Assembly (NCBI GenBank): GCA_027886185.1
Contig: WOAB01000524.1
Span: forward strand, 10,310,001-10,374,000
Source: Rheum nobile
Taxonomy: Eukaryota; Streptophyta; Magnoliopsida; Caryophyllales; Polygonaceae
Direction of reading: 5' to 3'
DNA length: 64,000 nt
The stretch's first letter is position 1. Every line of letters starts with the position of its first letter. Below the pieces are notes generated by a model. It was given only the letters and a program-made list of their open reading frames with translations. It had not been told where the DNA came from and did not search any database. The position numbers were made by a program, and so were the translations under genes. Shown here piece after piece: positions 10,299 through 21,465 of this stretch.

Positions 10299-10430
10299 CC
10301 GCGATCGCGGGTTCAAAACCGCGATCGCGGTTGTCCACGTACAAAACCGCGCCCGCAGTGTCAAAACCGCGGTCGTGGCGTACTCGCGGTCGCGCCTTTG
10401 GGTCTCTGGTCGCGGTTGTCCTCTCGCGGT
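10299..10430 (-). repeat. CG-rich motif block, upstream side, LTR of A (left)
   Basis: A second cluster of the same motif (CCGCGATCGCGG twice, AACCGCGGTCGTGG, TCGCGGTTGTCC) lies on the other side of the TATA box. The right LTR has the equivalent at 16884-16997, in places changed from CG to TG or CA. Confidence 0.7.
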
Positions 10431-10578
10431 TCTTGCTAGAATCTTATTTTTAAATACTTTAAAAATATTCTAAGACCCAAAGCATACCAACGTATATTAT
10501 TACGTTCAAAAATATCATTACAGAATGAGGGTTGGTAAAATTACCCAATAACCCTTACTAAAATTAAGGGGTATTACA

Positions 10579-12845
10579 TCACTACCCCCTCAAAAGAAGT
10601 TTCGACCCCGAAATTTGGCTGATAACAACTTGGAGATGTGACCTTATACTAAGTTACCCAACCGTATAAGTTTAACCATGCCTAACCCATTTCACACTTT
10701 GTAAATTGGTTCAGGCATTTCTAAGTTAAAATTTATAAGTTGGTTCAAATTACAGTTAACGTAAGGTTAACCATAAATTAGACCCTTCCCAACCTAAGAG
10801 AATTCTATAACTTGCTTACCAGACATACATTCTATCATATTACCCCTATGGTAACATGAGGATTATTACATTACTACCCCCTTAAAATAGTTTCAACCCC
10901 GAAACTAGCATCGCTAAACTAAAGGGACCGGTTTCACCATAATCTCACTACCTGATCTTAGTATCCTTAATCATTTCATCCCTGTACTTGCTCCTAGGAA
11001 AACGATCTATTTCCTCAACCATACCACTATCTCGCATATCCTATCTCCACGTGCTACACTTGTATTAACGCGTGACTATATCCACAAGGTCATAATTATC
11101 TTAGGATAATAGTCTCCCAAAATCATCGCACTAGTCTCGCTATACCTTATGCATGAGAACATACATTCCTCTTTCACCTTTCTCTTTATAACCCCTCTCA
11201 GAGTACATACCTTATCTCCCTTAAGTTGATATCCTTAAATAAATTTGGACTTCGTAACCTATATCACCAAAATCGAACTATTTATTTGATCATGGTTCCA
11301 CTCACTACACTGCCTACATTCCTTACTCTCGCTAGAATCGATGTGATCATCCACAAGATTACCATTGCCTTAATCAAATTATCCATTATAATTTCCAATA
11401 TAACCTCGCTATATTTCCCTATTCCTCATAAAGACCTTGATGTCCTTAAACAGAAGAATACAACATTTTTCTACTAACTTCCCTTCGATGATCAGATCCT
11501 CAAAGTACATATATAGAATTCAACTATACCTCAACTTAGTACTTCCACTTGTCATATAGGCCTTACTCCTTACATACACGGCTCACCTATTTCATTGGTT
11601 ACCTTAATCACATTTGGCCCTTGTGCCATATCTTAACTAAAAATCTTTACGCATGTGGTCCCACAATTAATCACACCATAACCTATGTCCGATTATCTCA
11701 ACATGATTTAATAATCCATTCCACAAGATTATACTCTCGTTTAACCCAAACGTGCCATACAATCACCTTATTAGACGTGGGTCACCTTTTCCTCAAGTCC
11801 ACTTGATATCATCCACATACTTACTTTATGCCACACTATTGACCTTCAAAACCGTAACAACTTTTACCGATCGAGTTTGCTATTCACCCAAAAATCCTTA
11901 AGCAACCAATTGTCCTCATACGATTTATTATCCCAAATCAAGCACCCTTTTGCTTTACTGATAATTACTATTTGTCCAAGATTAACCTAACGTATTCCAT
12001 TATTCAATCTCTAACTTAAACCTTTAAGGTTCCTCAATTCTATTTACTCAAAAATACCATATTGATGAACGATACCTTGCCTTCAAAATCAATCACTTCC
12101 CGTCCTAAATCCTTCAATGGGTACATACGAGTAACATTTGTTACTTTACTCCTTAAACGCACATACGACAATTTCCCATGAACTATCTCCTATATACATT
12201 TATTCTCTTCTCAACAATCTATCCACTTAGATGACTACAGTATGACCTCACAACTAGGCATTCTGAACTTCATATAGTTCATTCTTACGTACTTTTACCA
12301 AAACAAATGTTCAGGGTACACATATGAGAAAGAAAAATTCTTCATCCCATAGAGCATTAACCACATACATTTGTTTCCTTTACATTAAGAAATTTTGGTA
12401 AAACTCAACTCACTAGATAACGCTCGTCAGCTCAACGAAGGGAGTAATTAATGTCATACCGATGTGACATTACTCCAAGAATAAAGAGAGATTCCTAAGA
12501 ATGGATCTAGGAATTCAGTAATAGAGTCGCCCCTGGTGTTAACCCTATAGGGAACGAACACCTAGGCTCCATACGTTACCCCTCCTTTATGAGTCCTGAC
12601 AGCCCTTATCCACCCGTGACATAAATTGTTTTTGGCACTCACGGAGTCTCGTATGAACGAACCATTTGCAATAGTAACGAATTTAGTAATTTCCGGAACA
12701 AGGAAATACTTCTTTATTATTCGAAACATTACATAAAACAACTGACATAAAGTCGAATAGAAAGATTACTAAACTATGGAGACTATCGACACAAGTCATC
12801 GCTCCTTATTCTTAAAAAGGCTCAACAAAAATTACAACTACCCGC
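10579..12845 (-). other. Non-coding interior of element A
   Basis: About 2.3 kb between gag and the 3' LTR hold no recognisable protease, RT, RNase H or integrase in any frame. The plus strand is pyrimidine- and A-rich. At 10862-10910 a second copy of the LTR-end and polypurine junction is present (ATTACATTACTACCCCC, then TTTCAACCCCGAAACTAG), matching the true junction at 10571-10620. A late stretch (12500-12700) is GC-richer but still closed. Confidence 0.6.
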
Positions 12846-14180
12846 TCAAGGTTCCTTTTCATCAGTTTGACACAACACGAAGAGTCGTTGCCCCTGACCT
12901 GAAGACTCCATAGGCGCATTGCCTTTATTATGAGCAATAGATTGCTTTGGAGCGGACATCCCTGGCTTTGGGTTCTGCCCATTGCCAACATTCGAGGCTT
13001 GGTAAGACTGCGTTGGTCTTTGACCCTTCTGCCTATAGTATGCTTTCATGTGGCCTTCCTTCCCACAATTGTAACATACCCTCCTTTCCTTTTGGCAGTT
13101 AAGACTTTTATGCCCAACCTCACCACAGTTGTGGCACTGAATCACTCCGCTACTCCAACCTGAGCCTCTGGCGGAGTCAGACTGAGTCATCTCGGTCTTA
13201 GCGCGACCAGACTTCTCAAACTTGGTGGGTGATGCCGGTCGCTTGAATATACCGACCTGGCGATCCTGTTGCCCACCCCTTCCCTTAACCTGCTTCTCCC
13301 ATTTTTGGGCGGATTCCTCCAGTGTGGCCTCTATCTTGTAGGCTGCATCCACATATTGCTCTAATGTAGAACAACCGTGACGCACCATCAGAGGTTTGAT
13401 TTATAGATTCATCCATCCATGGAAGTACCAGATCTTTTGCTCTTCACTCGACACTTCTGGTCCAGCATATTGCAACAGATGATTGAACTTAGTTGCAAGC
13501 TCAGTCACCTTTAACCCATCGGTCTTAGGATAAAGGAACTCCTTATGCTTCTCCTCCCTCATAGCACGAGAAAAGAAACGGCCAATCATCTTTGTTTTGA
13601 ACATACCCCAGTTCAACCCGGGATGATCAGCTAAACCAGTGCTCTCCCACCATTCGCTAGCCACATCCTTGAGTTGAAGGGAGGCAATGTGCACTTTCTT
13701 AGCCTCAGTGCAATCCACGTTCCTGAACAACCGTTCTATATGCGAGAACCAATACGCCACTCTGACTGGTTCTCCAGTACCGTCATAGCTGTCAGGCCTC
13801 ATTGAGCTCACGACCTTCAAGGCTCGACCGTAATTTCTTCTATTCCTGACGGCATCGACCTGAGGTACGTGGTCCACTGGCTCCTTAATTTCGGGAATAA
13901 CTTGAGGAACTGGGCCACCTTGTGCTTGCGGTGCAATTGACCGAATTATATCGGTGACCGACTGCATAACAATCCCACGAATGGCCTCAATGGTCGCGAC
14001 ATCCAACACTACCTGAGGATTAGCCTAAACTTGGCCAACACCTGTGGGGTTATTGTGAGAGACAGACTCGCTCTCCTCCCCTTGATTAGCGGTGCTCCTC
14101 AGATTCAGCCTTGGGTTGTTACCCGGTCCAGCACCAGCACGGACTGTGTTCCTTGTGTTCACTATCTGTTGATGAACCAT
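12846..14180 (-). pseudogene. gag of element A
   Basis: The start at 14180 gives MVHQQIVNTRNTVRAGAG, matching MVNTRNTIRAGVG in element B. The retrotransposon gag core is clear: MRPDSYDGTGEPVRVAYWFS, VHIASLQLKDVASEWW, GRFFSRAMREEKHKEFLYP, KFNHLLQYAGPEVS. Two zinc knuckles follow: CHNCGEVGHKSLNC (complete) and CYNCGKEGHMKAYY, where the last Cys is replaced by Tyr. In-frame stops lie near 14025 (TAG, after GVGQV) and at 13398-13400 (TAA, after GWMNL). The protein ends at 12846, just where protease begins in element B. Gag forms the particle that packages element RNA. Confidence 0.85.
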
Positions 14181-14853
14181 AACGTTAGTTTAGAACTTTT
14201 CCAACTTGAACGTAACACTTAGTCAAATACGTTATGATACGAATTATAAGGGTCCAAACTAATAACTTTATATCAGTCTGACTAACCCTCCACCATTAAC
14301 CGCAGAGACGATCTTCTTCTCTTTACTTGAGAATGGGTACTCTAGGAGAAATGTCAACCTTTAGATGACATTAAACCTAAGAAGAGACACTATCCCTAAG
14401 AATGGATCTAAGGAATAAGTAACAACTCGAAGCTTGCAGAAGTTTGAAAAAACACTTATTATTAAACCTTATACTTTCAAACTTTATACTTTATACCTTT
14501 AAACCTTAATATATTAAACTTAATAAAAATAATTATTTATAAATTTAGTTTCTCAAACTAGTGATACGATTATCACAAAACTCTTACTAAGACCAAAAAT
14601 CGCACTTTAAAGTTACAATCATAAACTTACGTTTGATTGCTTATACACACCATTTAAAAACCAATTATAAATAACTTTTGAAGTTCAAATAGCTAAATCT
14701 CTATTTTAAATTAAATTCCAAGAAATAATTAAAATTTTTAATTTTAACATTGAAACTCTCGAATTTCCTTTTCAATAGAAAATAAGGTGAAAATAGTTTC
14801 GAAATTAATTTTCAAAAATTCTCAAACCTAACAATAGGCCAAGAATTTTAAAA

Positions 14854-14873
14854 CCATTGCTCTGATACCATAA
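14854..14873 (-). other. Primer-binding site of element A
   Basis: Minus strand TTATGGTATCAGAGCAATGG: TGGTATCAGAGC complements initiator tRNA-Met and lies three or four bases inside the right LTR. This fixes the 5' end of the element at the right side. Confidence 0.8.
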
Positions 14874-14874
14874 T

Positions 14875-17145
14875 TGTAACACCCTCGACTTACGTCGGTA
14901 GTGCCACACGCCAGGGACCTCAGGCGTTACTGTCCAAATTCACCCTATGCTTTAATCGGAACAATTAATCTTAAATAAACATATTAAATAACGAAAGGTT
15001 AAACAACGGAAGACATTTTTAAATGGAACTCAACCATTTTTATTAAAATATTTCTCAATAACAATTTACAACAGAGTGAAATTACAGCGGAAGACTTTTA
15101 AATTACACAGCGGAAGACTTTAAGAATAAACCTATTACATGACTAGGTTATAAAAAATATATATAAAAATACCACTTAACAACCTTGAAATACTGACACT
15201 TAAATCTTCAACTGCAAGCCTCTTCTTCAATTGGTTACTTCAAGACTTCGGGAACCAACCACTGATGTGGAACCAACCACTGATGTGCCGTATAGGACGG
15301 ATGACACCAGCCAACCATGCAAGGAATAAAACCCGGTTGGTTAGTCTAATGAAAGACTATGCAAGGGTGAAAACAGAATGGTTCTAGTGATCGTAACCGT
15401 TTACTATCATTGTCCTTCGAATAATAACCGAAGGAACGATATATAACCCGTAACTTTCACGGAATGATTAGAATTTAGACATGCACTGAAAAGAAGACTC
15501 CAAAAGAATTAAGTCTTATGGGAAAGTATGACAAATGTTTGGGAACGTTATAGTTTTCATACAAGCGTTTAAAAATGACTTGATTATTTGGGTCAACGAC
15601 CAACCTCACCGCGCAATGCGAATCCAGATTGGAAAGAAGACTTACTCTAACCGAAGTCTGGGCGGTTTCCACGTTGTACTCCTCGCCTGAGGGTATATTA
15701 ATTATGTGCATAATCGCACTTATCTTCTTTAATTCCAAAACGTACATTTCATGTTAAAGCTTTTATCATATAAATATATCATCTCAATACGAGAGATATC
15801 TTGGGAATAAATCCCGATTGTTGGCACCAACTTAGTGCACCACCCCTATATTCAGATAGGGGACGATCATGATCAGGGAAGGGTGTTAGGGCCTGAACAT
15901 CCTACGCACCACGGTTAAAAAAAAATGGCTAGACCTCGCAAGGTACATAGCGTTCCTACGAATACTCGTTCTAACTACATATTTAAGTTCACACATCAAA
16001 TCCACACCGATACCATCACGGTAATAACATATATAATAGCGTTGTTTCTAGCAATATATACAACCTATTATAATATCATATTTTAATCACAACATTTATA
16101 AAAATCTGCTCCCAAATGAAAACAACGTTTCATCCCAATTTAATTAACAATTAAAGTAATTGATAATTAACGAAACATGGAATGATAAGCAAGAGCGAAC
16201 CACCACTTGCCTGAATTAGACGAACGAAGATTTGCGGGTCGGGAATATTGGATATGGACTCAATAGCCTTTTGGAACTCCCGTCGAAGCCCACCGACGTT
16301 CCAAGGTCCATTCTGACGACGCACGCGAAACGAGATACAATACCCTAATTAGATATGGTACTAAACTAAACGAAAACAAGAGAAAACAGGCTAAGCCGCG
16401 GCCATGACGGGTATGGCCGCGATCATGGCTTTGGTCGGCAAAGCCGCGGTCGCGGTATACAAACCCAAGGTCGCGGTTTTCTGGGCAGGGCCGTAGTCGC
16501 GGTGTTCATAGCCGCGGTCCTCCCTCCTGACGTGAATCAAAAACATGAAACGAGGCTCACCGACGATGAGACGACGATCCTAGCCTCCTCCTCTGCGATA
16601 CTACCTCCACAGACTCCAAAGCCACCACAACGACAACCAAAAGCTCCGGCGAGAAACTCCGACGAACACGAAAATACCGGCAAAAGCAAGAACGAGAGAA
16701 AGAGAGATCGATCGGGATTTGGATGGAGAATCTGAGAGCTGGAGGCCTCCTTTAATAGTTTAAGGCGAGCTCCAACGCCGGGCAATCCAAACGATCCGAG
16801 TTCCCCAACAACGTCGTTACAAAAATGAAGAAATTCCAACCGTCGTTCTCGGATAAGAACGAAGAAGACGATGCTTCACAGAGGCCCGTGATCGTGGTTG
16901 TCCATGTACAAAACCGCGCCCGTGGTGTCAAAACCGCGGTCATGGCATACCCGCGGTCGTGCCTCTGGGTCTCTGGTCGCGGTTGTCCTCTCGCGGTTCT
17001 TGCTAGAATCTTATTTTTAAATACTTTAAAAATATTCTAAGACCCAAAGCATACCAACGTATATTATTACGTTCAAAAATATCATTACAGAATGAGGGTT
17101 GGTAAAATTACCCAAATACCCTTACTAAAATTGAGGGGTATTACA
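14875..17145 (-). repeat. Right (5') LTR of element A
   Basis: A 2271-bp LTR from TGTAACACCCTCGACTTACG to GAGGGGTATTACA (plus strand). It contains a small tandem duplication GGAACCAACCACTGATGTG at about 15250-15290 not present in the left copy. It shares the segment GTGCCGTATRRGACGGATGA and what follows with the LTRs of element B, so A and B are sister families. Confidence 0.9.
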
Positions 17146-19080
17146 CCATTAGAGTCTTGGGTGTTAGACTCTGGAGCTTCGTTTCACTCATGTAGCAATT
17201 CTGACATAATGGATCGCTACACTCCTGGAGATTTCGAAAAGTTCTATCTTGCTGATATTGAGGCATTAAAAATCGTAGGTAAAGGTGATGTTCAAATCAA
17301 GGCACCGAATGGATCCGTGTTGCAGTTGCATGGAGTTAGGCATATTCCTGGTTTGAAAAGAAATTTGCTTTCAGTTGGGCAGTTGGATGACGAGGCTTAT
17401 ATTGCAACCTTCGGCTGCAAGAGCTGGAAGATAACCAAAGGAGATATGGTAGTAGCTCGAGGAAAGAAGGAGGGGACGTTGTACATGACGAGCAACGTCC
17501 GTGATAGCTATGCTGTTGCAGGAGCGAACAATGATGCAAATTTGTGGCACTGTCGTCTTGGCCACATGAGTGAGAAATGGATGAAAGTGCTGTGTTCAAA
17601 GGGTTTGCTACCAGGTCTCAAATCTGTTGAAATCGGATTGTGTGAGGACTGCGTGCTTGGGAAACAGAAAAGGGTGAGTTTTTCGAAGGGTGGCAGAACT
17701 TTGAGGAAGCATAAGTTGGAGTTGGTCCACAATGACTTATGGGGACCAACACCTGTGAAATCTCTTGGTGAAGCGTCATACTACATGACCTTCATTGAAG
17801 ACTCCACAAGAAAGGTATGGGTCTACTTTCTGAAACAAAAATCTGATGCTTTCATTTCTTTTAGAAAGTGGAAGGCCCTAGTAGAGAATGAGACAAGTCT
17901 TAAAGTGAAGTTTTTAAGATCTATTAATGGTGGGGAGTATGATCTTCGCGAGTTCAAGGACTTTTGTGCTGAGAATGACATTCGCATGGAGAAAACCTTG
18001 AAAGGAACCCCTTAGGAGAACGGCGTGGCAGAGCGTATGAACATGACCCTGAATGAACGTGCTAGGAGCATGAGACTGAAGTGTGGGCTTCCGAAGATGT
18101 TCTGGGCGGATGCAGTTAACACTGCTGTGTTCTTGATTAACCGAGGACCATCAACTCCCTTGGAGAATGGCATTCTAGAGGGGGCTTGGAGTGGTAAAGA
18201 GGTAAATCTGTTCTTTCTTCGGATATTTGGGTGCGTTTCATATGTTCATGTGTCTTCAGTTGAGAGAAGTAAATTGGATGCTATGTCTGTCAAATGCACG
18301 TTTATTGGATATGGCGGTGATAATTTGGGTTCCAGTTTTGGGATGAACAGAACATGAAGGTTATTCATTGTCGAGACGTTGTGTTTAATGAGCAAGTGAT
18401 GTATAAGGATAGTCTGGGAGCATCTGAAATAGCCAGTTCAAAACCTGAGGTTGTGGAGTTAGACATCTCTAACTCGGGTGGGAGCAAGGTGGTTCGAAAT
18501 GACTAGGAGGTTGTTGTTGAGGAAGAACCGCACACCCTAGTAGTTCCGCTACGGAGGTCCACCAGAGAGCGTGGATCACCTGATAGATTTCCGCCTTCAA
18601 ACTACTATCTGTTGTTGACTAATGGTGGTGAGCTAGAGTGTTATGCAGAGGCAACTTGTGGAGAGCATGTGAGCAAGTGGAAGCTTGCAATGGACGATGA
18701 GATGGATTCGTTGATGACCAACGGAACTTGGGAACTAGTTGAGCTTCCAAAGGGCAAGAAGGCATTCCATAACAAGTGGGTTTACAGAATCAAGAAGGAG
18801 GCGAATGGAAGCAAGCGTTACAAGGCAAGGCTGGTTGTGAAAGGATTTCAGCAGAAATACGGTATTGATTATACTGATGTTTTTACTCCTGTGATGAAAT
18901 TGACTACTATACATTTAGTGCTGAGTATGGTGGCTGTAGAAAACTTAGAGTTATAGCAGCTAGATGTGAAAACGGCCTTTCTTCATGGTGACTTAGATGA
19001 AGACATCTATATGAAGCAACCTGAGGGCTACGTGTCAGAGGGTAACGTTGAGCTTGTGTGCAATTTGAATAAGAGCTTGT
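17146..19080 (+). pseudogene. Copia-1 protease, integrase and start of RT
   Basis: ESWVLDSGASFHSC carries the DSG protease active site; then come the GAG-pre-integrase region (LWHCRLGHMSEKWMKVL, CEDCVLGKQKRVSF, an H-H-C-C zinc site) and the integrase core (ELVHNDLWGP). The second catalytic Asp, normally in a TDNGGEY-like phrase, reads SINGGEYD, so it is lost. The Glu is in ENGVAERMN. After a frameshift near 18335 comes the RT start (WELVELPKGKKAFHNKWVYR, QLDVKTAFLHGDLDEDIYMK). Stops: TAG 18013, TAG 18504, TAG 18954. The frame ends in NLNKS at the insertion site of element B. Confidence 0.9.
19076..19080 (+). repeat. Target-site duplication of element B (left), partner 28597-28601
   Basis: CTTGT precedes the LTR at 19081 and CTTGT follows the LTR end at 28596. 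Removing one copy and the element restores AAGAGCTTGTATGGTCTG, the continuous copia RT frame. Confidence 0.95.
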
Positions 19081-20594
19081 TGTAACACCCCCAAATATAT
19101 ATCCTTGAAAGTATTACCGCCAGTGACCTCAGATTCCACATCCGAAGTCACCCAACGCTTAACCAGTTTATACAAATCATAAAACAACATTTATAATACA
19201 AAATGTCATAGTATTGGATTAAATCAAAGTGTCGGAATTACATCCATAATCCAAATACAACCAAAATACATTACAACGGAAGTCTTTAGAAATAAATAAC
19301 ATAAAAGTCTTGATCTAGCGATCACACGCCTAGGATCTCAACCTTGGTAAAACACTTCAAAACATCATTTTCATCCATTATCGTCTCTAGCCTTCTTAGA
19401 ACGGACGTTTATCTGATGTGCCGTATGAGACGGATGACACCAGCCAACCATGCAAGGGAATATAACCGGTTGGTTAGTCTAATGAAAGACTATGCAAAGG
19501 TAAAACAAAAAGGTTCTAAGTAGTCGTATTAGGTTAGACTCATCGCTTCTCGAATAAAAGTCGATGACGATAGTCAACCACCATACTCCTACTGAAATAT
19601 ATGAAACATTATGATCAAGAGAAGACTCCAAAAGAACGAGCCTTATCGAAACATATGAAAAGAAGACTCCAACGAATTGAGTCTTATCGGAAGTATGACA
19701 AATGTTGGGGAACATATAAGTTCACACAAGAGTTTAAAATGACTTGGTGTTTCGGTTCACGACCAACCTCACTGCATAATGCGAATTCAGATTGGAAAGA
19801 GAACTTTACTCTGACCAAAGTCTAGACGAGTCTTTCCTAGCTGCACTACTTCCTAGCTGCACTACTCGCCTGAGATATATTAATTGTGTGCGACAACGGC
19901 ACTTATCTTATTTAATTCCAAAACGCGCATCACGTTATAAGCTTTTATCATGATCACCTCGTCCCGAGACGAGAGACCTCTTGGGAGCAACTCCCGAAAT
20001 ATGTGACACTAGCTAAGTGCACCACCCCTATACTCGGATAGGGGACGGTCATGACCAAAGAAATTGTGTTAGGTCATCCTAACCACCAGGTTATAAAGAA
20101 ACGACTGTACCTCACAAGGTACTAAGTAGCGTTCCTACGAATACTCGTGCTAACTAAATAGTTCAAGCACACCATAGTCCACATCAATACCATCACGGTA
20201 GTAACAGATATAATAGCGTCGTTCTAACAAATATACAACCTATTATAATATCATGTTTTAATCATATCCTTTATCAAAACTGTTTCCAACGAAAACAATA
20301 ATTCATCCCAAATTAATTAACAATTCAACAATTGATAATTAATATAATTATGGAATGATAAGCAAGAGCGAACCGCTACTTGCCTTAGATCAGATGAACG
20401 TTCGAACGATGATGGTTTCTGGGTCCGGAACGGGGACAGAACTCGGATTTCAGATCCCTATGGAATGACCCATAATGAAGCCCTAAGTTAGATTCGACAA
20501 TAAAATATCCGAATCTAAAGAAAGACGAACCAAAGCGAAGGAACAAAGCCTCGCTCGAGACCACAAAACTCAAAGCCATACCACGAGCCCAGCC

Positions 20595-20655
20595 CACCGT
20601 GGGTGCGCTGGCCTTGACCGCGGGTGCGGTGGAGGTGCGGTGGAGGGTGCGGTCA
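20595..20655 (-). repeat. CG-rich motif block, downstream side, LTR of B
   Basis: Four variants of ACCGCGGGTGCGGTGG in about 60 bp. The equivalent in the right LTR is 27808-27855, where one GGTGCGGTGGA unit is missing. Confidence 0.65.
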
Positions 20656-20910
20656 CGTAACAGTGACGACACGACTAGAGGGAAAAAGCTCACCGGGGAA
20701 GACGACGGGGCTCGACTCGTGGTGGCTCCAACTTCTGGATTCCTTGGACTTCCAAAGGACCACTTTGAGAGCACCACCACTTCTAACAAGAGCTCCGGCG
20801 AAGTCTTCGAGATTCCGGCGAGAGCTTGAGCTTTCCGGTGACAATGGAGATGAGAGATTTGAGAGGGAGAGAGCTCGGATTGGAGTGCTCAACACAACTC
20901 CAGATCTCCT

Positions 20911-20920
20911 CCTTTTATAG
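20911..20920 (-). promoter_or_regulatory. TATA box of element B LTR
   Basis: Minus strand GCTCTATAAAAGGAGGAG. The same site is intact in the right, promoter-bearing LTR at 28079-28088. It lies between the two CG-rich blocks. Confidence 0.65.
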
Positions 20921-21048
20921 AGCCCAACAAGCAGCACACAAGCAAGCAGGTGCGTCGATCAAGCAGCTGCATCGCCCGACCAGAAATGACAAGCAGCTCA
21001 GTTCAGACGCGACGTCTGAAGTCCGACGCTGCAGAAAAAATCATCATG

Positions 21049-21160
21049 GCACCGCGGGGTACGGTGGCCTCACCGCGGGTGCGGCGAGCCTCCCCAGACT
21101 GCCTTACAAAATTGGCCTTCACCGTGGGGTGCGGCCACTTGACCGTGGGTGCGGTCAAGG
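21049..21160 (-). repeat. CG-rich motif block, upstream side, LTR of B
   Basis: Four CACCGCGGGGTGCGG-type units at 25-50 bp spacing. The right LTR counterpart is 28219-28325. In the left copy several CG pairs have become TG (ACCGTGGGGTGCGG), consistent with decay of methylated cytosines. Confidence 0.65.
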
Positions 21161-21465
21161 CCAAATCTGGGCCCTTTTGTTCGGGTTAAGTACAAGTACG
21201 AGTTTTTAACCCCGGGTTAAATATATTCGTACCCGGTTAATATCTTTGCACCCGAATGAGTATTCTAAGCCCCGAAAATACGTCGAATGTATTTTATACC
21301 ACTCAGGAAAAAATATTACAGAGATCAAACATATTACAAAATGTCTTAACTTCTCTGAATTTGATCCGACTTGTAATACAAGAGTTGGAATAATTACCAA
21401 AATGCCCTTACAAAAATGAGGGATATTACATCACTTCCCCCTAAAAAAAAGTTTTGACCCCGAAA

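Larger units (their letters stand above)
8633..10578 (-). repeat. Left (3') LTR of element A, outer end deleted
   Basis: It aligns with 15112-17145 from AAGAATAAACC onward, but the first 240 bp of the LTR are absent, so the LTR starts abruptly in copia gag. It ends GGGGTATTACA at 10578, followed by a purine tract (minus strand GAGGGGGTAGTGA). Confidence 0.85.
8633..17145 (-). mobile_element. Element A: gag-only Tekay-type gypsy element
   Basis: Two LTR copies (8633-10578, truncated; 14875-17145, full) enclose a 4.3-kb interior with an iMet primer site, one gag gene and 2.3 kb of non-coding DNA, but no protease, RT, RNase H or integrase. Gag and LTR segments are clearly related to element B. 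The left LTR lacks about its outer 240 bp, the end that should read TGTAACACCC. The right LTR ends GGGGTATTACA against copia protease. Because the left junction is deleted, no target duplication can be read. Confidence 0.85.
19081..21430 (-). repeat. Left (3') LTR of element B
   Basis: A 2350-bp LTR, plus strand TGTAACACCCCCAAATATAT to GAGGGATATTACA, followed by a polypurine tract (minus strand TTAGGGGGAAGTGA). It contains CG-rich motif blocks at 20595-20655 and 21049-21160 and a TATA box between them. Confidence 0.9.

Noticed and set aside
10579..12845. Hidden reverse transcriptase or integrase in element A
   Set aside because: I looked for YVDD/FIDD-, DSG- and DDE-type phrases in all frames by eye and found none; a profile search would settle it.
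20599..21209. Overlapping frames on both strands in the B LTR (also 27726-28377)
   Set aside because: They lie across the CG-rich blocks and the TATA region of an LTR and change between the two LTR copies.
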